Positions 1-9,532 of a stretch of DNA of 64,000 nucleotides are shown piece by piece. The notes under the pieces are model-generated. The model had not been told where the DNA came from. It saw only the letters and a list, made by a program, of their open reading frames with translations, and ran no database searches. The translations under genes and the position numbers were made by a program. Positions within the stretch are counted from its first letter, which is position 1. Every line of letters begins with the position of its first letter. Where the stretch lies: positions 62,001 to 126,000 of the forward strand of contig NZ_JAGHRA010000010.1 in the NCBI RefSeq assembly GCF_017744015.1, read 5' to 3'. This stretch comes from Paracoccus sp. R12_2 (GTDB lineage: Bacteria > Pseudomonadota > Alphaproteobacteria > Rhodobacterales > Rhodobacteraceae).

Positions 1-1
1 G

Positions 2-367
2 GTCACCTCGGGCGATCTTCTGGGCCAGACCTTCCTGTCCCGCGAATCGGGATCGGGCACGCGCATCCTGATGACCCGTTTTCTGGACCGCATCGGCGAG
101 GGCACGCCCTGGCGCGCGGTCGAAATGGGCACGAACGAGACGATCAAGCAGGCGGTGATGGCGGGGCTGGGGATCGCGCTGATCTCGCAGCATACCGTGA
201 CCGAGGAATTGCGGTCGGGGCGACTGGTGGCGCTGTCGGCGATCGGTCTGCCGATCCAGCGCAGCTGGTATCTGCTGCGGCAGGCGGATCGCGACATGAC
301 ACCGGCCACCGCGCGCGTCCATGCCGAGATCGAGGCGCTGCGCGGCAGTTTCCTGCCCACGATCTGA
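2..367 (+). CDS. LysR-family transcriptional regulator, C-terminal part (5' end outside window)
   Basis: The frame is open from the left edge and ends with TGA at 365-367, giving about 121 residues of a C-terminal effector-binding (periplasmic-binding-protein-like) domain. The visible segment FLSRESGSGTR is typical of the LysR substrate pocket in CysB/CbbR-type regulators, followed by a hydrophobic core GLGIALISQHTV and the usual C-terminal strand/helix. The DNA-binding N-terminus is missing, so neither target nor ligand can be read. It converges on flgD. A CbbR-like or CysB-like role is possible but not shown. Confidence 0.8.
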   Translation, partial: VTSGDLLGQTFLSRESGSGTRILMTRFLDRIGEGTPWRAVEMGTNETIKQAVMAGLGIALISQHTVTEELRSGRLVALSAIGLPIQRSWYLLRQADRDMTPATARVHAEIEALRGSFLPTI

Positions 368-400
368 AGACGAACCACGCGATGCGACCCGCCACCCGAC

Positions 401-415
401 CCGACGCGGCGTCGG
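401..415. terminator. small hairpin between convergent lysR and flgD
   Basis: A 6-bp inverted repeat, CCGACG at 401-406 and CGTCGG at 410-415 around a 3-base loop, lies in the 109-base gap between the stops of the LysR-type gene and flgD. There is no T-tract, so a terminator role is only a guess from position. Confidence 0.25.
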
Positions 416-476
416 ACCGACCCGAAACGCAGGCCGGTCACAGCGACCCGCCTACGCGGCCTTTCAATAGGGGCCG

Positions 477-1142
477 TCAGGCCGGATCGCGCAACGCCGC
501 GATGTCGGATGCGGGTGCCGAACTGCCGCCCTCGAAGATCAACTGCACGCCGTCGGAGCCGGTCTCGGCCTCGACGATGCGCGCATAGGCGCCGACCGCA
601 TCCTCGGAGATCACCTCGCCGTTGCGGCTGCTTTCGATGACGAAGGAATAGCGCCCGTCGGGCAGCTTGTCGCCGGCGGCGTCCCGACCGTACCAGTCGA
701 TCTGGCCGGCGCCGGGGCCGATTTCCTCGCGCGACACCTGCTGGCCGGTGGCTGTCAGTGTGACCAGCGTCACGGCGTCGGCCGCCGTATCAGGCCGGAC
801 ATCCAGCGTCACCGCCTTGTCGCCGAACCAGACCGGCTGCGTGGTCCGGGCCTCTTTGCCGATCCAGTCCGCGACCTGACCCAGCCCGCCGCCACCCAGC
901 TGCGCGATCATCTGGTTCAGCAGCTTGTTGGTCTGCGCCTGCTGTTCGACCCCCGAGAATGTCGCAAGCTGCACCGCGAATTCGGTCCCCTCCATGGGGT
1001 TCAGCGGATCCTGGTTCTGCAACTGCGCGGTCAGCATCTTCAGGAAGGTATCGAAATCCGCATTGCTGGTGGCGGTCGCGGCGGTGGTGGTGGTGGCGGT
1101 CGCGGCAACGGCCGCGGTGGAACTTCCAAGTGCGGAAATCAT
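477..1142 (-). CDS. flgD: flagellar hook capping/rod modification protein FlgD
   Basis: This 221-residue protein scaffolds polymerisation of the flagellar hook at the distal end of the rod. The N-terminal signature NADFDTFLKMLTAQLQNQDP, then NPMEGTEFAVQLATFSGVEQQ, is the conserved FlgD block (roughly residues 28-68). A Thr/Ala-rich leader precedes it, and an Ig-like FlgD C-terminal region with a YGRDAAGDKLPDGRYSF turn follows. The chosen ATG at 1142 has GAGAGGAAAAGGG directly upstream; an in-frame ATG 15 bases earlier lies inside that Shine-Dalgarno. It starts 11 bases after fliK and is presumably co-transcribed with it. Confidence 0.93.
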   Translation of the reverse strand: MISALGSSTAAVAATATTTTAATATSNADFDTFLKMLTAQLQNQDPLNPMEGTEFAVQLATFSGVEQQAQTNKLLNQMIAQLGGGGLGQVADWIGKEARTTQPVWFGDKAVTLDVRPDTAADAVTLVTLTATGQQVSREEIGPGAGQIDWYGRDAAGDKLPDGRYSFVIESSRNGEVISEDAVGAYARIVEAETGSDGVQLIFEGGSSAPASDIAALRDPA

Positions 1143-1153
1143 CCCTTTTCCTC

Positions 1154-2329
1154 TCACAATCTGATATCGATCCGGCGGTCGCCCGCCATCGTGGCTGACC
1201 CAAGCCGGACGGCATGGGCGATGATCTGACCGCTCATTTCGGCCGCCGGGACGGCGTCGGGAAGATCCGTGGCGCTGCGGTCCGGATGATCCTTCCGGCC
1301 GCGCCCTTCCTCGCGGAATTCCAGCGCCGCGCCGTTCAGACCGGCCTCGTCGAAATGGCTCTGCAGCATGGCCGCGTTGCGGCGAATCAGGTCCATGACC
1401 TCGGGCCTCTCGACCCAGACGGTGACATGCGGCGCGCGCTCGGACCCGGTCACGACCAACCGCACCCGCCCCAGTTCTTCGGGGGACAGGGCGATCTCGA
1501 TCCGGTCGTCGCGCGTGGTCACGACGGCGTCGGCGATCTGCCGGATCACCGCCTGCGGATGCAGATGCGCTGGACGCCAGTCGGGCTGCGCGGCGATGCC
1601 GCGGGGCATGTCGGAGAGACCGGCCGGTGTCGCAGGTGTCGCTTGCGGTTCGACCTGCGGCATGTCTGGAAACGGGGGCGCGGCCGGCGCCGCCCGCATG
1701 GCGGTGGTGCCCGGCTGATCGCCGCGCTCTGGTCGCGGAATGGGCGCGTCACGGGTGCCGGTCGCCAATGGCGTGCGATTCGTCTCGCCGTCTGCCTGCG
1801 GATCTGCTGTCTGGCTGGCCTCGACCTGGGCCTGAGCCTGGACCTGGGCCAGCGGCGCGGCCTCGGGCTTTGCCTGCTGCCCGGCACCGGCGGACGCAAG
1901 CGCCAGCGTCGACGATGCGTCCGACAGGCCCATCGTCTGTCCCGGCATCTGCGCCGCCTCGTCTGACTGGGGCATCGGCTGCAGATCAATTGCTGCACCA
2001 CCGCCAACCTGCGCGCTGATGCCCGACCAGCTTTCCAGCATCATCGCCACGGCGTCGGGCGATGCCGGGGGGGCGCTTGTCGGTACCTCCTCGGTCGCCG
2101 GATCCCCTCCGGCTTCCGGCTCGGTCGCGATATCGGGGGTTTCGCGCCGATCCCAGGCTTCTTCTGCCTTGTCGGCTGCGGGCGCGTCGGACGGCGACAC
2201 CTCATTCAATATCGCGTCGAACCGGTCCGCGCCCTCGTGATCGGCGGCAGCCGCGGCGCCTTGTGGCGACGCCGACCGGCCTTCGCCTGCCGCGACCGCG
2301 CCGAATGTCATGAATGCCGAACTGTCCAT
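1154..2329 (-). CDS. fliK: flagellar hook-length control protein FliK
   Basis: A protein of about 391 residues that measures hook length and switches export specificity. The first ~290 residues are low-complexity and rich in Ala, Gln, Pro and Asp, as usual for the FliK ruler. The conserved C-terminal domain is clear: IEIALSPEELGRVRLVV, then HVTVWVERPEVMDLIRRN and a LQSHFDEAGLNGAALEF segment. The start MDSSAFMTFG at 2329 follows AAGGGCG; an earlier in-frame ATG at 2371 would add 14 residues and has weaker context. Directly upstream of flgD on the same strand and divergent from cheL. Confidence 0.88.
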   Translation of the reverse strand: MDSSAFMTFGAVAAGEGRSASPQGAAAAADHEGADRFDAILNEVSPSDAPAADKAEEAWDRRETPDIATEPEAGGDPATEEVPTSAPPASPDAVAMMLESWSGISAQVGGGAAIDLQPMPQSDEAAQMPGQTMGLSDASSTLALASAGAGQQAKPEAAPLAQVQAQAQVEASQTADPQADGETNRTPLATGTRDAPIPRPERGDQPGTTAMRAAPAAPPFPDMPQVEPQATPATPAGLSDMPRGIAAQPDWRPAHLHPQAVIRQIADAVVTTRDDRIEIALSPEELGRVRLVVTGSERAPHVTVWVERPEVMDLIRRNAAMLQSHFDEAGLNGAALEFREEGRGRKDHPDRSATDLPDAVPAAEMSGQIIAHAVRLGSATMAGDRRIDIRL

Positions 2330-2431
2330 ATCCGCGCCCTTCGATTTCACGCATATGTAACGGCTAATCATTACCTATTATTTACCGATAGGCCCTAAAT
2401 TCCGAAATTCTGAACAATTCGGAGAGTCAGG

Positions 2432-2677
2432 ATGCAAATTCAGCATGTTTCCCTTGCGGCGCCCGCAACATCGGCGCCGACGCCAGCCGACCGGTTGGAA
2501 CAGGTATTTCTGGAAGAGATGTTGAAATATTGTGGCCCGCGCGCAGCCGAGGGGGCGTTCGCGGGCGGCGCGACGGAACAGCAATTCGAAAGTTTCCTCA
2601 CCCGCGAATACGCCGCGATCCTGGCGGAAAAGCTGGACCTGGGGTTCGGCGACATGATCGCGGGGGACGCGCAATGA
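2432..2677 (+). CDS. cheL: CheL-type flagellar rod-binding protein (FlgJ N-terminal domain)
   Basis: An 81-residue protein resembling the stand-alone rod-binding domain that alphaproteobacteria use in place of full-length FlgJ. The diagnostic features are ADRLEQVFLEEMLKYCGP near residues 19-36 and the C-terminal FLTREYAAILAEKLDLGFGDMI block. No muramidase domain is present, as expected for CheL. GGAGAGTCAGG precedes the ATG. Its TGA overlaps the ATG of the next gene (ATGA at 2674-2677), so the two are translationally coupled. Confidence 0.85.
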   Translation: MQIQHVSLAAPATSAPTPADRLEQVFLEEMLKYCGPRAAEGAFAGGATEQQFESFLTREYAAILAEKLDLGFGDMIAGDAQ

Positions 2678-2991
2678 AGACCTCGATCGCCCGAAATCTG
2701 GCATCTGTGAAGTCCGCGATCATCGCGGGCGATCCCATCACGGCGCTGATGACATTGGAAAAACTTGCAGCGACCTTGGAACGCGAGGGCTTGCCGCCTG
2801 CGGACCGGACCGCCCTGACGGACGCGATGTCCGAACTGATGGTCCTGGCCGAGGCGTCGCTGCGCGGGGCGCGGCAGGTCTCCGAGGAGGTGCAGGCCAT
2901 CATCCAGGCGGCGCGCAGCCTGCAGACATATGACAGCGATGGATGTCGCCGCACGGCACTGGTCACGGCGCCGGCGCCACGCCGATTTTGA
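2674..2991 (+). CDS. probable FlgN-like flagellar chaperone
   Basis: A 105-residue, mostly helical protein starting at the ATG that overlaps the cheL stop. It has an amphipathic heptad pattern (LMTLEKLAATLEREGL, then LMVLAEASLRGARQVSEEV) as in FlgN chaperones, which hold hook-associated proteins before export. Sequence-level family evidence is weak; the call rests on its small helical nature and position after cheL and before flagellin. It could be another flagellar accessory protein. Confidence 0.5.
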   Translation: MKTSIARNLASVKSAIIAGDPITALMTLEKLAATLEREGLPPADRTALTDAMSELMVLAEASLRGARQVSEEVQAIIQAARSLQTYDSDGCRRTALVTAPAPRRF

Positions 2992-3053
2992 CTAAAATGC
3001 GCGACGTTGCGGATTTGAGAGGAGGGCCGGAATTCACTATTTGTAAATGGCCA

Positions 3054-3061
3054 GCCGATTA
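3054..3061 (+). promoter_or_regulatory. candidate flagellar sigma-28 type -10 element
   Basis: GCCGATTA lies 107 bases upstream of the flagellin ATG and matches the sigma-28 -10 consensus GCCGATAA at 7 of 8 positions. The matching -35 (TAAA) is not convincing at the expected spacing, so this is a weak candidate. Confidence 0.25.
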
Positions 3062-3167
3062 GAACGGTGGACGTGCGAAGAAACGCACGGGGCATTTCAG
3101 CCCGCCAGGTCAGAAGGCCGGATCTCTCAATCGCGGGTGCAAAGCGCCCCATTTCACGGAGGACAAC

Positions 3168-4010
3168 ATGTCCAGCATTCTGACCAATAACGGCGCCATC
3201 GTCGCCCTGCAGACCCTGAAGTCGATCAACGCGGGTCTCGACAAGGCCCAATCCGAGATTTCGACCGGCAAGTCCATCGCCAATGCGCAGGACAATGCCG
3301 CGATCTGGGCGATCTCGAAGGTCATGGAAACCGACCAGGCGGCGTTCAAGACGATCCAGAGCGGCCTGAACGTGGCCGAGGCGACCGTCGCAACCGCCCG
3401 TGCGGGTGCCGAACAGGTGACCGACCTTCTGAACGAGATGAAGAATCTCGCGCTGAATGCCGGGACCGACGGCTTCGACTACGACAAGGTTCAGACCGAC
3501 ATCACCGCCAAAATGGCGCAGATCACCTCGATCGTTTCGGGCACGCAGATGAACGGCGTGAACCTGCTCAGCACGAACGGCATCGATGGCGGCGCGACCT
3601 TCACGGTCCTGGCGTCACTGGATCGTTCGGTCGCCACGGCCGCGACCACGTCGAACACCATCGTCGTGGACTCGGCTGATTTCGAGGCCAGCATCGTCGG
3701 TGGCACGCTGACCGCGATCACCGATCGCGCGACTGCGGACACCGCGGTTCACGATCTCGAGGTCCTGATCGAGGCCGCCGTGAACGGCGCCGCCGATCTG
3801 GGTTCGGCCGGCAAGCGCATCGCCGACCAGTCGGATTTCGTGGGCAAGCTGGCCGATTCGCTGAAAGCGGGCATCGGGTCGCTTGTGGACGCCGACATGG
3901 AAGAGGCGTCGGCCCGTCTGCAGGCGCTGCAGACCCAGCAGCAGCTGGGCATCCAGTCGCTGTCGATCGCCAACCAGGCGCCGTCGTCGATCCTGGCGCT
4001 GTTCCGCTGA
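3168..4010 (+). CDS. fliC: flagellin
   Basis: A 280-residue flagellin, the filament subunit. The conserved N-terminal D0/D1 region (SSILTNNGAIVALQTLKSIN, then DNAAIWAISKVMETD and the Q-x-G-LNVAEATV helix) spans residues 1-140. The C-terminal D1/D0 helix (LADSLKAGIGSLVDADMEEA, QTQQQLGIQSLSIANQ, ending ILALFR) spans about 215-280. The variable middle is very short, so the filament surface domain is minimal, as often in alphaproteobacteria. A strong GGAGG at 3161-3165 precedes the ATG. FlaF and FlbT, which control flagellin synthesis, follow directly. Confidence 0.95.
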   Translation: MSSILTNNGAIVALQTLKSINAGLDKAQSEISTGKSIANAQDNAAIWAISKVMETDQAAFKTIQSGLNVAEATVATARAGAEQVTDLLNEMKNLALNAGTDGFDYDKVQTDITAKMAQITSIVSGTQMNGVNLLSTNGIDGGATFTVLASLDRSVATAATTSNTIVVDSADFEASIVGGTLTAITDRATADTAVHDLEVLIEAAVNGAADLGSAGKRIADQSDFVGKLADSLKAGIGSLVDADMEEASARLQALQTQQQLGIQSLSIANQAPSSILALFR

Positions 4011-4018
4011 TGACATTG

Positions 4019-4040
4019 CGGGGCGCCTTCGGGCGCCCCG
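4019..4040 (+). terminator. GC-rich stem-loop with UUCG loop after flagellin
   Basis: A perfect 9-bp stem (C plus GGGGCGCC at 4019-4027 against GGCGCCCC plus G at 4032-4040) closed by the very stable tetraloop TTCG at 4028-4031, beginning 8 bases after the flagellin stop. No U-tract follows. It could terminate or attenuate transcription into flaF, or protect the 3' end of flagellin mRNA. Confidence 0.6.
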
Positions 4041-4076
4041 TTCCAGCTACACCACACCACATCGGGAATCACGACA

Positions 4077-4442
4077 TTGAACGCGGTAACACCCTTGTCT
4101 GAGACCGGCTATGGCGCCAACGCCGTCCGGACGGCGCGCGACGCCGAATACGATATCCTCTCGCGTGTCACCCGGCTGCTGAAGCAGTCCGACCGCACAG
4201 GTCGCAGTGCCGACACGGTCATGGCGGTGCACAAGAACAACCAGCTCTGGACGATCTTCGCGTCGGATCTTGCAGATCCACAGAACGGGCTGGCGGATGA
4301 GATCAAGGCAGGTCTGCTGTCCCTGGCCGGTTTCTCGCTGCGCCATGGCCACGCGGTGCTGTCGGGCTCCGCCACGACCGATGCGCTGATCGACATCAAC
4401 ATGTCCATCATGAAAGGATTGCGCGGCGAGGCTGACATATGA
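4077..4442 (+). CDS. flaF: flagellar biosynthesis regulator FlaF
   Basis: A 121-residue FlaF, which in alphaproteobacteria promotes flagellin synthesis and secretion and acts opposite FlbT. Recognisable segments are TARDAEYDILSRVTRLLK, NNQLWTIFASDLADPQNGL and the C-terminal DINMSIMKGLRG. The start appears to be TTG at 4077, because there is no ATG or GTG near the conserved N-terminus. Its TGA overlaps the flbT ATG (ATGA, 4439-4442). Confidence 0.92.
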   Translation: MNAVTPLSETGYGANAVRTARDAEYDILSRVTRLLKQSDRTGRSADTVMAVHKNNQLWTIFASDLADPQNGLADEIKAGLLSLAGFSLRHGHAVLSGSATTDALIDINMSIMKGLRGEADI

Positions 4443-4843
4443 GCGGCCTGGTCCTCAAGCTTGCCCCGAACGAGCGGGTGCTGATCAACGGTGCCGTGAT
4501 CGAGAATGGCGACCGCAGGTCGAAGATCGCGATCAAGACCCCGAACGCGAACGTGCTGCGCCTGAAGGACGCGATCCATCCGGATCGGGCATGCACGCCA
4601 GTGGCGCGGGCCTGCTATATCGCGCAGCTGATCCTGTCGGGGGATGCCGACCTGTCGCAGGGGCGCAAGCAGCTTCTGCTTGCGATGGAACAGTTGAGCC
4701 AGGTTTTCGACGATCGCGACAGTCGCAGGGTCCTTGCGGACGCGACGGACCACGCGGTCGATGGCAATGCCTATCAGGCCCTGCGAAGCCTGCGGCAGCT
4801 TCTTCCTAGAGAGGCGCGGCTGTTCGCTGCCCGGCAACAATGA
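4439..4843 (+). CDS. flbT: flagellin synthesis repressor FlbT
   Basis: A 134-residue FlbT, the post-transcriptional regulator that in Caulobacter binds the 5' leader of flagellin mRNA and destabilises it. The start MSGLVLKLAPNERVLINGAV and the block GDRRSKIAIKTPNANVLRLK are the family signature. It is translationally coupled to flaF. The flagellin gene sits about 430 bases upstream on the same strand, so its likely RNA target is local. Confidence 0.93.
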   Translation: MSGLVLKLAPNERVLINGAVIENGDRRSKIAIKTPNANVLRLKDAIHPDRACTPVARACYIAQLILSGDADLSQGRKQLLLAMEQLSQVFDDRDSRRVLADATDHAVDGNAYQALRSLRQLLPREARLFAARQQ

Positions 4844-4850
4844 GATTGGC

Positions 4851-5630
4851 ATGACGGCTGCGATCACCTTCGGCGCGGGCGGCCTGCTGGGATGGCGGGT
4901 TCTGAAGCAAAGCGAGGATCGGCAGATGGAAATTCTGTCGAAGGATCCGGTCCTGCAGCGCAACACCGCATATTTCAGGCAGAATATAGACACTACCTTG
5001 ACCGCCGAAGATCTGGTCAAGGACTATCGCTTGCTGAACGTGGCGCTGGGCGCCTTTGGTCTGGAAGCCGATATCTCGAACAAGGCCTTTATCAGGCAGG
5101 TCCTGGACTCGGATGTCAGCGACCGCACGTCACTGGTCAACCGGCTCAGCGACAAGCGGTATCTGCGACTGGCAGAGGCACTCGGCTTTGGCGCGGGCGC
5201 ACCTGCCGCGGACGAACTGGGCGCGAAGGTATCTGCCGCATATCTGCAGCGAGAGTTCGAACGGCGGGTCGGCGAAGGCGACGAAAACCTGCGCCTTGCC
5301 CTGAATGCACGCCGCGAACTGCAGGGATTTGCCGGTCGCGATTCGAAGGATTCGACCCTGTGGTTCGAGGTGATGGGAAACCCGCCGCTGCGCGAGGTGT
5401 TCGAAGGCGCATTCGGTTTCGGCAACGCCTATGGCAAGCTGTCCATCGATCGCCAGCTGGAGGAATTCACGAAGGCCTCTGAACGCTATCTGGGCAGCGC
5501 GTCCTTCGCGGATATCGCCACCGATCAGGGCATCGACAAACTGGTGCGCAACTTCCTTGCGCGCTCGCAACTGGAACAGGCTCAGGTCCAGAACCGCTAC
5601 AGCGCCGCACTGACCCTGCTGTCCTCGTAG
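4851..5630 (+). CDS. DUF1217 family flagellar-cluster protein
   Basis: A 259-residue, largely helical protein of the DUF1217 family, often found in alphaproteobacterial flagellar clusters; its molecular role is unknown. The N-terminus MTAAITFGAGGLLGWRVLKQ is followed by paired repeats of the type LVKDYRLLNVALGAFGLEAD and FIRQVLDSDVSDRTSLVNRL, and a later KLVRNFLARSQLEQ motif. The ATG at 4851, seven bases after the flbT stop, matches the family N-terminus; a longer frame exists upstream but overlaps flbT. Likely the last gene of the operon. Confidence 0.8.
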   Translation: MTAAITFGAGGLLGWRVLKQSEDRQMEILSKDPVLQRNTAYFRQNIDTTLTAEDLVKDYRLLNVALGAFGLEADISNKAFIRQVLDSDVSDRTSLVNRLSDKRYLRLAEALGFGAGAPAADELGAKVSAAYLQREFERRVGEGDENLRLALNARRELQGFAGRDSKDSTLWFEVMGNPPLREVFEGAFGFGNAYGKLSIDRQLEEFTKASERYLGSASFADIATDQGIDKLVRNFLARSQLEQAQVQNRYSAALTLLSS

Positions 5631-6108
5631 GACAACGATCTTTTCGGGTCATCCACACGCCATCGACCGGATCGGGCGTCGCACATGGCGGGTGGCCAGA
5701 CCCCACCCCGTGTCGCGACCTGGTGTTCGCAGACAGGGCGGCCCTCGCGATTCGCGAAAAATCCCGGACGACACGCGGTTCCTGTTATGTCAGGCAAGTC
5801 ACATCCCTCGGTCATCCGTGACCTCGGCGCCTGGCCATCGGTGAGCTTGACGCCCGGCCGCCGCAGGAACAGCAGGGTGCGATCAGCGGCTGGGCGCGCC
5901 TTCGGGCATGATCATTCGCGTTGGTCGCGGGCCCGACCGCATCTTCTGGATCCACCAGACGCCTTGCCGACCGGCGATCCGCGGCACGCGGCTTTTCGTG
6001 TCGCGGGACCGATTTCCTGCCGGATGCGGCTTCTTGCCTTGAACCCCGGGCGTGCTTGGCTATAACCCCGGACGATTTGCGCAGATCCAAGCCAGCCCCG
6101 GAGGCTCC
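5631..6108. other. 478-base intergenic region upstream of carB
   Basis: No convincing gene is visible between the DUF1217 gene and carB. Open frames here have arginine/proline-rich translations typical of non-coding high-GC DNA and no ribosome-binding site. The only supported element is the promoter just before carB. Confidence 0.6.
6039..6066 (+). promoter_or_regulatory. sigma-70-type promoter for carB
   Basis: TTGAAC at 6039-6044 and TATAAC at 6061-6066 are separated by 16 bases, 43 bases before the carB ATG. The -10 matches consensus at 5 of 6 positions and the -35 at 4 of 6. The implied leader is about 35 bases, with no room for a large leader structure. Confidence 0.5.
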
Positions 6109-9100
6109 ATGCCGAAAAGAACCGATATCAAGTCCATCCTGATCATCGGGGCAGGGCCCATCGTCATCGGGCAGGCCTGCGAGTTCGACTATTCCGGCGC
6201 ACAGGCCTGCAAGGCCCTGCGCGAGGAAGGCTATCGGGTGATCCTCGTGAACTCGAATCCCGCGACGATCATGACCGATCCGGAAATGGCCGACGCGACC
6301 TATATCGAACCGATCACGCCCGGCATCGTCGAAAAGATCATCGCCAAGGAACGCCCCGATGCGCTGCTGCCAACGATGGGCGGGCAGACCGGTCTTAACA
6401 CCGCGCTGGCGCTGGCCGATGCAGGGGTTCTGAACCGTTACGGCGTCGAACTGATCGGGGCGCAGCGCTCGGCGATCGAGATGGCCGAGGATCGCAAGCT
6501 GTTCCGCGAGGCGATGGACCGGATCGGTCTGGAAAACCCGCGCGCCACCATCATTGCCGCACCCAAGCTGGCCAGCGGCAAATACGACATCAATGCCGGC
6601 GTCCAGCAGGCGGTCGAGGCGCTGGAGGATATCGGCCTGCCCGCCATCATCCGTCCCGCCTATACGCTGGGCGGGACCGGCGGCGGTGTCGCCTATAACC
6701 GCGATGACTATGAACGGATCGTGCGGTCGGGGCTGGATGCCAGCCCGGTCGCGCAGGTGCTGATCGACGAAAGCCTGCTGGGCTGGAAGGAATACGAGAT
6801 GGAGGTGGTGCGCGACCGCGCCGACAACGCCATCATCGTCTGTTCCATCGAGAACGTCGATCCGATGGGGGTTCACACGGGCGATTCGATCACCGTCGCC
6901 CCCGCCCTGACCCTGACCGATCGCGAATATCAGCGGATGCGGAACGGCAGCATCGCGGTCCTGCGCGAGATCGGCGTAGAGACCGGCGGCTCGAACGTGC
7001 AATGGGCCATCAATCCCGAGGATGGCCGGATGGTGGTGATCGAGATGAACCCCCGCGTCAGCCGCTCCTCGGCGCTGGCGTCCAAGGCGACCGGCTTCCC
7101 GATCGCCAAGATCGCCGCGAAGCTGGCCGTGGGCTATACACTGGACGAGTTGGACAATGACATCACCAAGGTCACGCCCGCGTCGTTCGAGCCCTCGATC
7201 GACTATGTCGTGACCAAGATCCCGCGCTTCGCGTTCGAGAAATTCCCCGGATCGAAGCCAGAGCTGACCACCGCCATGAAATCAGTGGGCGAGGTCATGG
7301 CGATCGGACGCAGCTTCCATGAATCGCTGCAGAAGGCCCTGACCTCGATGGAGAACGGCCTGACCGGACTGGATGAAATCGTCATCGAGGGCGCGGCGGA
7401 ACAGGGCAAGCCCGCCGTCATCGCCGCGCTGTCCAAGCAGACCCCGGACCGCATCCGCATCATTGCCGAGGCGATGCGCTTCGGCCTCTCCGATGACGAG
7501 ATCCAGCGTGTCACCAGCTTCGATCCGTGGTTCCTGTCGCGGATCCGCGAGATCATCGACGCCGAACACCGCGTCCGCGAAAACGGCCTGCCCGTCGATG
7601 CCGACGCCCTGCGCGCGCTGAAGATGATGGGCTTTACCGATGCCCGGCTGGCGCATCTTACGGGCGGTGAGGAATCCGATATCCGCCGCGCCCGCGCCGC
7701 CGTCGGCATCCGTCCCGTGTTCAAGCGCATCGATACCTGCGCCGCCGAATTCGAGGCCCAGACCCCCTACATGTATTCCACCTACGAGGCCCCGGCGATG
7801 GGCGACGTGGAATGCGAATCCCGCCCCACCGACGCCAAGAAGGTCGTCATCCTCGGCGGCGGCCCGAACCGCATCGGCCAGGGCATCGAATTCGACTATT
7901 GCTGCTGCCATGCCTGTTTCGCGCTGACCGACGCGGGCTATGAGACCATCATGGTCAACTGCAACCCGGAAACCGTCTCGACCGACTACGACACCTCGGA
8001 CCGGCTGTATTTCGAACCGCTGACCCTGGAACATGTGCTGGAAATCCTGCGCGTGGAACAGGAAAACGGCACGCTGCACGGCGTCATCGTCCAGTTCGGC
8101 GGCCAGACGCCGCTGAAGCTGGCCAACGATCTGGAGGCCGAGGGGATCCCGATCCTGGGCACCACCCCCGACGCCATCGACCTGGCCGAGGATCGCGAAC
8201 GGTTCCAGGACCTGCTGAACCGCCTGAACCTCAAGCAGCCGATCAACGGCATCGCCAGCAGCGACGATCAGGCCATCGCCATCGCCGAACGCATCGGCTT
8301 CCCGCTGGTCATCCGCCCCTCCTACGTGCTGGGCGGCCGCGCGATGGAGATCGTGCGCGACATGGACCACCTGAAACGCTACATCACCGAGGCGGTGACC
8401 GTCTCGGGCAAGAACCCGGTGCTTCTGGACAGCTACCTGTCCGGCGCGATCGAGGTTGATGTGGACGCGCTGTCGGATGGCGACAATGTCCACGTCGCCG
8501 GCATCATGGAACATATCGAGGAGGCGGGCGTCCATTCCGGCGACAGCGCCTGTTCGCTGCCCCCGCACACGCTGGACGCCGCCACGATCCAGGAACTGAA
8601 ACGCCAGACCACCGCGATGGCCCGCGCCCTGCGCGTGGTCGGGCTGATGAATGTCCAGTTCGCGCTGAAGGACGGTCAGATCTACGTGCTCGAGGTCAAT
8701 CCCCGCGCCTCGCGCACCGTGCCCTTCGTCGCCAAGGCCACCGACAGCGCCATCGCCTCCATCGCCGCGCGCCTGATGGCGGGCGAGCCGATGTCGAACT
8801 TCCCCGAACGCGCGCCCTATCCCGAAGGCGTCGGCCCCGAGGATGATCTGCCCTTTGCCGACCCGCTGACGCTGGCCGACCCGATCACGCCGTGGTTTTC
8901 GGTGAAAGAGGCCGTGCTGCCCTTCGCCCGCTTCCCCGGCGTCGATACGCTATTAGGCCCCGAAATGCGCTCGACCGGCGAGGTGATGGGCTGGGACCGC
9001 AACTTCCCGCGCGCCTTCCTCAAGGCGCAGCTTGGCGCGGGCACGCTGCTGCCCTTCGAAGGCCGCATCTTCATCTCGATCAAGGATGCCGACAAATCCG

Positions 9101-9447
9101 ACGCGCTGGCCGACGCCGCCCGCGATCTGGTCCAGATGGGCTTTTCGCTGGTCGCCACCTCGGGCACGGCCGATTTCCTGGGCCAGCACGGCGTCGCCAC
9201 GACCCGCGTGAACAAGGTCTATGAGGGCCGCCCGAACATCGTCGACCGCCTCAAGAACGGCGATATCGCCATGGTCCTGAACACGACCGAGGGCACCCAG
9301 GCCATCGCCGACAGCCGCGAAATCCGCGCCGTCGCGCTGTATGACAAGATCCCCTACTTCACCACGGCCGCCGGCAGCATCGCCGCCGTGGCGGCGATCA
9401 AGTCACGCGAGGAGGGGGAAGTCGGGGTGAGGAGCTTGCAGGCTTAG
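6109..9447 (+). CDS. carB: carbamoyl-phosphate synthase large subunit
   Basis: A 1112-residue CarB, which makes carbamoyl phosphate from bicarbonate, ammonia (delivered by the CarA glutaminase) and two ATP, for arginine and pyrimidine synthesis. The two homologous ATP-grasp halves are evident: [19 protein letters not shown] near the start and [19 protein letters not shown] near residue 580, each followed by the [10 protein letters not shown] / [15 protein letters not shown] strand. The last ~140 residues are the MGS-like allosteric domain. GGAGG precedes the ATG. carA is not in the window. The 3' end touches the AT-rich insert. Confidence 0.98.
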   Translation: MPKRTDIKSILIIGAGPIVIGQACEFDYSGAQACKALREEGYRVILVNSNPATIMTDPEMADATYIEPITPGIVEKIIAKERPDALLPTMGGQTGLNTALALADAGVLNRYGVELIGAQRSAIEMAEDRKLFREAMDRIGLENPRATIIAAPKLASGKYDINAGVQQAVEALEDIGLPAIIRPAYTLGGTGGGVAYNRDDYERIVRSGLDASPVAQVLIDESLLGWKEYEMEVVRDRADNAIIVCSIENVDPMGVHTGDSITVAPALTLTDREYQRMRNGSIAVLREIGVETGGSNVQWAINPEDGRMVVIEMNPRVSRSSALASKATGFPIAKIAAKLAVGYTLDELDNDITKVTPASFEPSIDYVVTKIPRFAFEKFPGSKPELTTAMKSVGEVMAIGRSFHESLQKALTSMENGLTGLDEIVIEGAAEQGKPAVIAALSKQTPDRIRIIAEAMRFGLSDDEIQRVTSFDPWFLSRIREIIDAEHRVRENGLPVDADALRALKMMGFTDARLAHLTGGEESDIRRARAAVGIRPVFKRIDTCAAEFEAQTPYMYSTYEAPAMGDVECESRPTDAKKVVILGGGPNRIGQGIEFDYCCCHACFALTDAGYETIMVNCNPETVSTDYDTSDRLYFEPLTLEHVLEILRVEQENGTLHGVIVQFGGQTPLKLANDLEAEGIPILGTTPDAIDLAEDRERFQDLLNRLNLKQPINGIASSDDQAIAIAERIGFPLVIRPSYVLGGRAMEIVRDMDHLKRYITEAVTVSGKNPVLLDSYLSGAIEVDVDALSDGDNVHVAGIMEHIEEAGVHSGDSACSLPPHTLDAATIQELKRQTTAMARALRVVGLMNVQFALKDGQIYVLEVNPRASRTVPFVAKATDSAIASIAARLMAGEPMSNFPERAPYPEGVGPEDDLPFADPLTLADPITPWFSVKEAVLPFARFPGVDTLLGPEMRSTGEVMGWDRNFPRAFLKAQLGAGTLLPFEGRIFISIKDADKSDALADAARDLVQMGFSLVATSGTADFLGQHGVATTRVNKVYEGRPNIVDRLKNGDIAMVLNTTEGTQAIADSREIRAVALYDKIPYFTTAAGSIAAVAAIKSREEGEVGVRSLQA

Positions 9448-9448
9448 G
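9438..9448. repeat. left copy of a short imperfect direct repeat around the AT-rich insert
   Basis: GCAGGCTTAGG overlaps the last codons of carB. A 10-of-11 match, GCAGGCTGAGG, lies at 10968-10978 beyond the AT-rich genes. The pair could mark the ends of an insertion, but the match is short and could be chance. Confidence 0.3.
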
Positions 9449-9461
9449 TGACTAGTGTCAC
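9448..9461. repeat. inverted repeat directly after carB
   Basis: GTGAC-TAGT-GTCAC begins at the base after the carB stop codon. The 5-bp stem is too short for a confident terminator; it lies exactly where composition changes from GC-rich to AT-rich. Confidence 0.3.
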
Positions 9462-9532
9462 GTGTTGCTAGGAGCGCGAAACCGCGCTGACTGATTAAGT
9501 AACGGCACGAGATAAGTTTGCGGAGCGTCAGT

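Noticed and set aside
5685-6065. 126-codon open frame upstream of carB
   Set aside because: Its translation is Arg/Pro/Ser-rich, there is no ribosome-binding site, and it runs through the carB promoter; it looks like chance openness of high-GC DNA.
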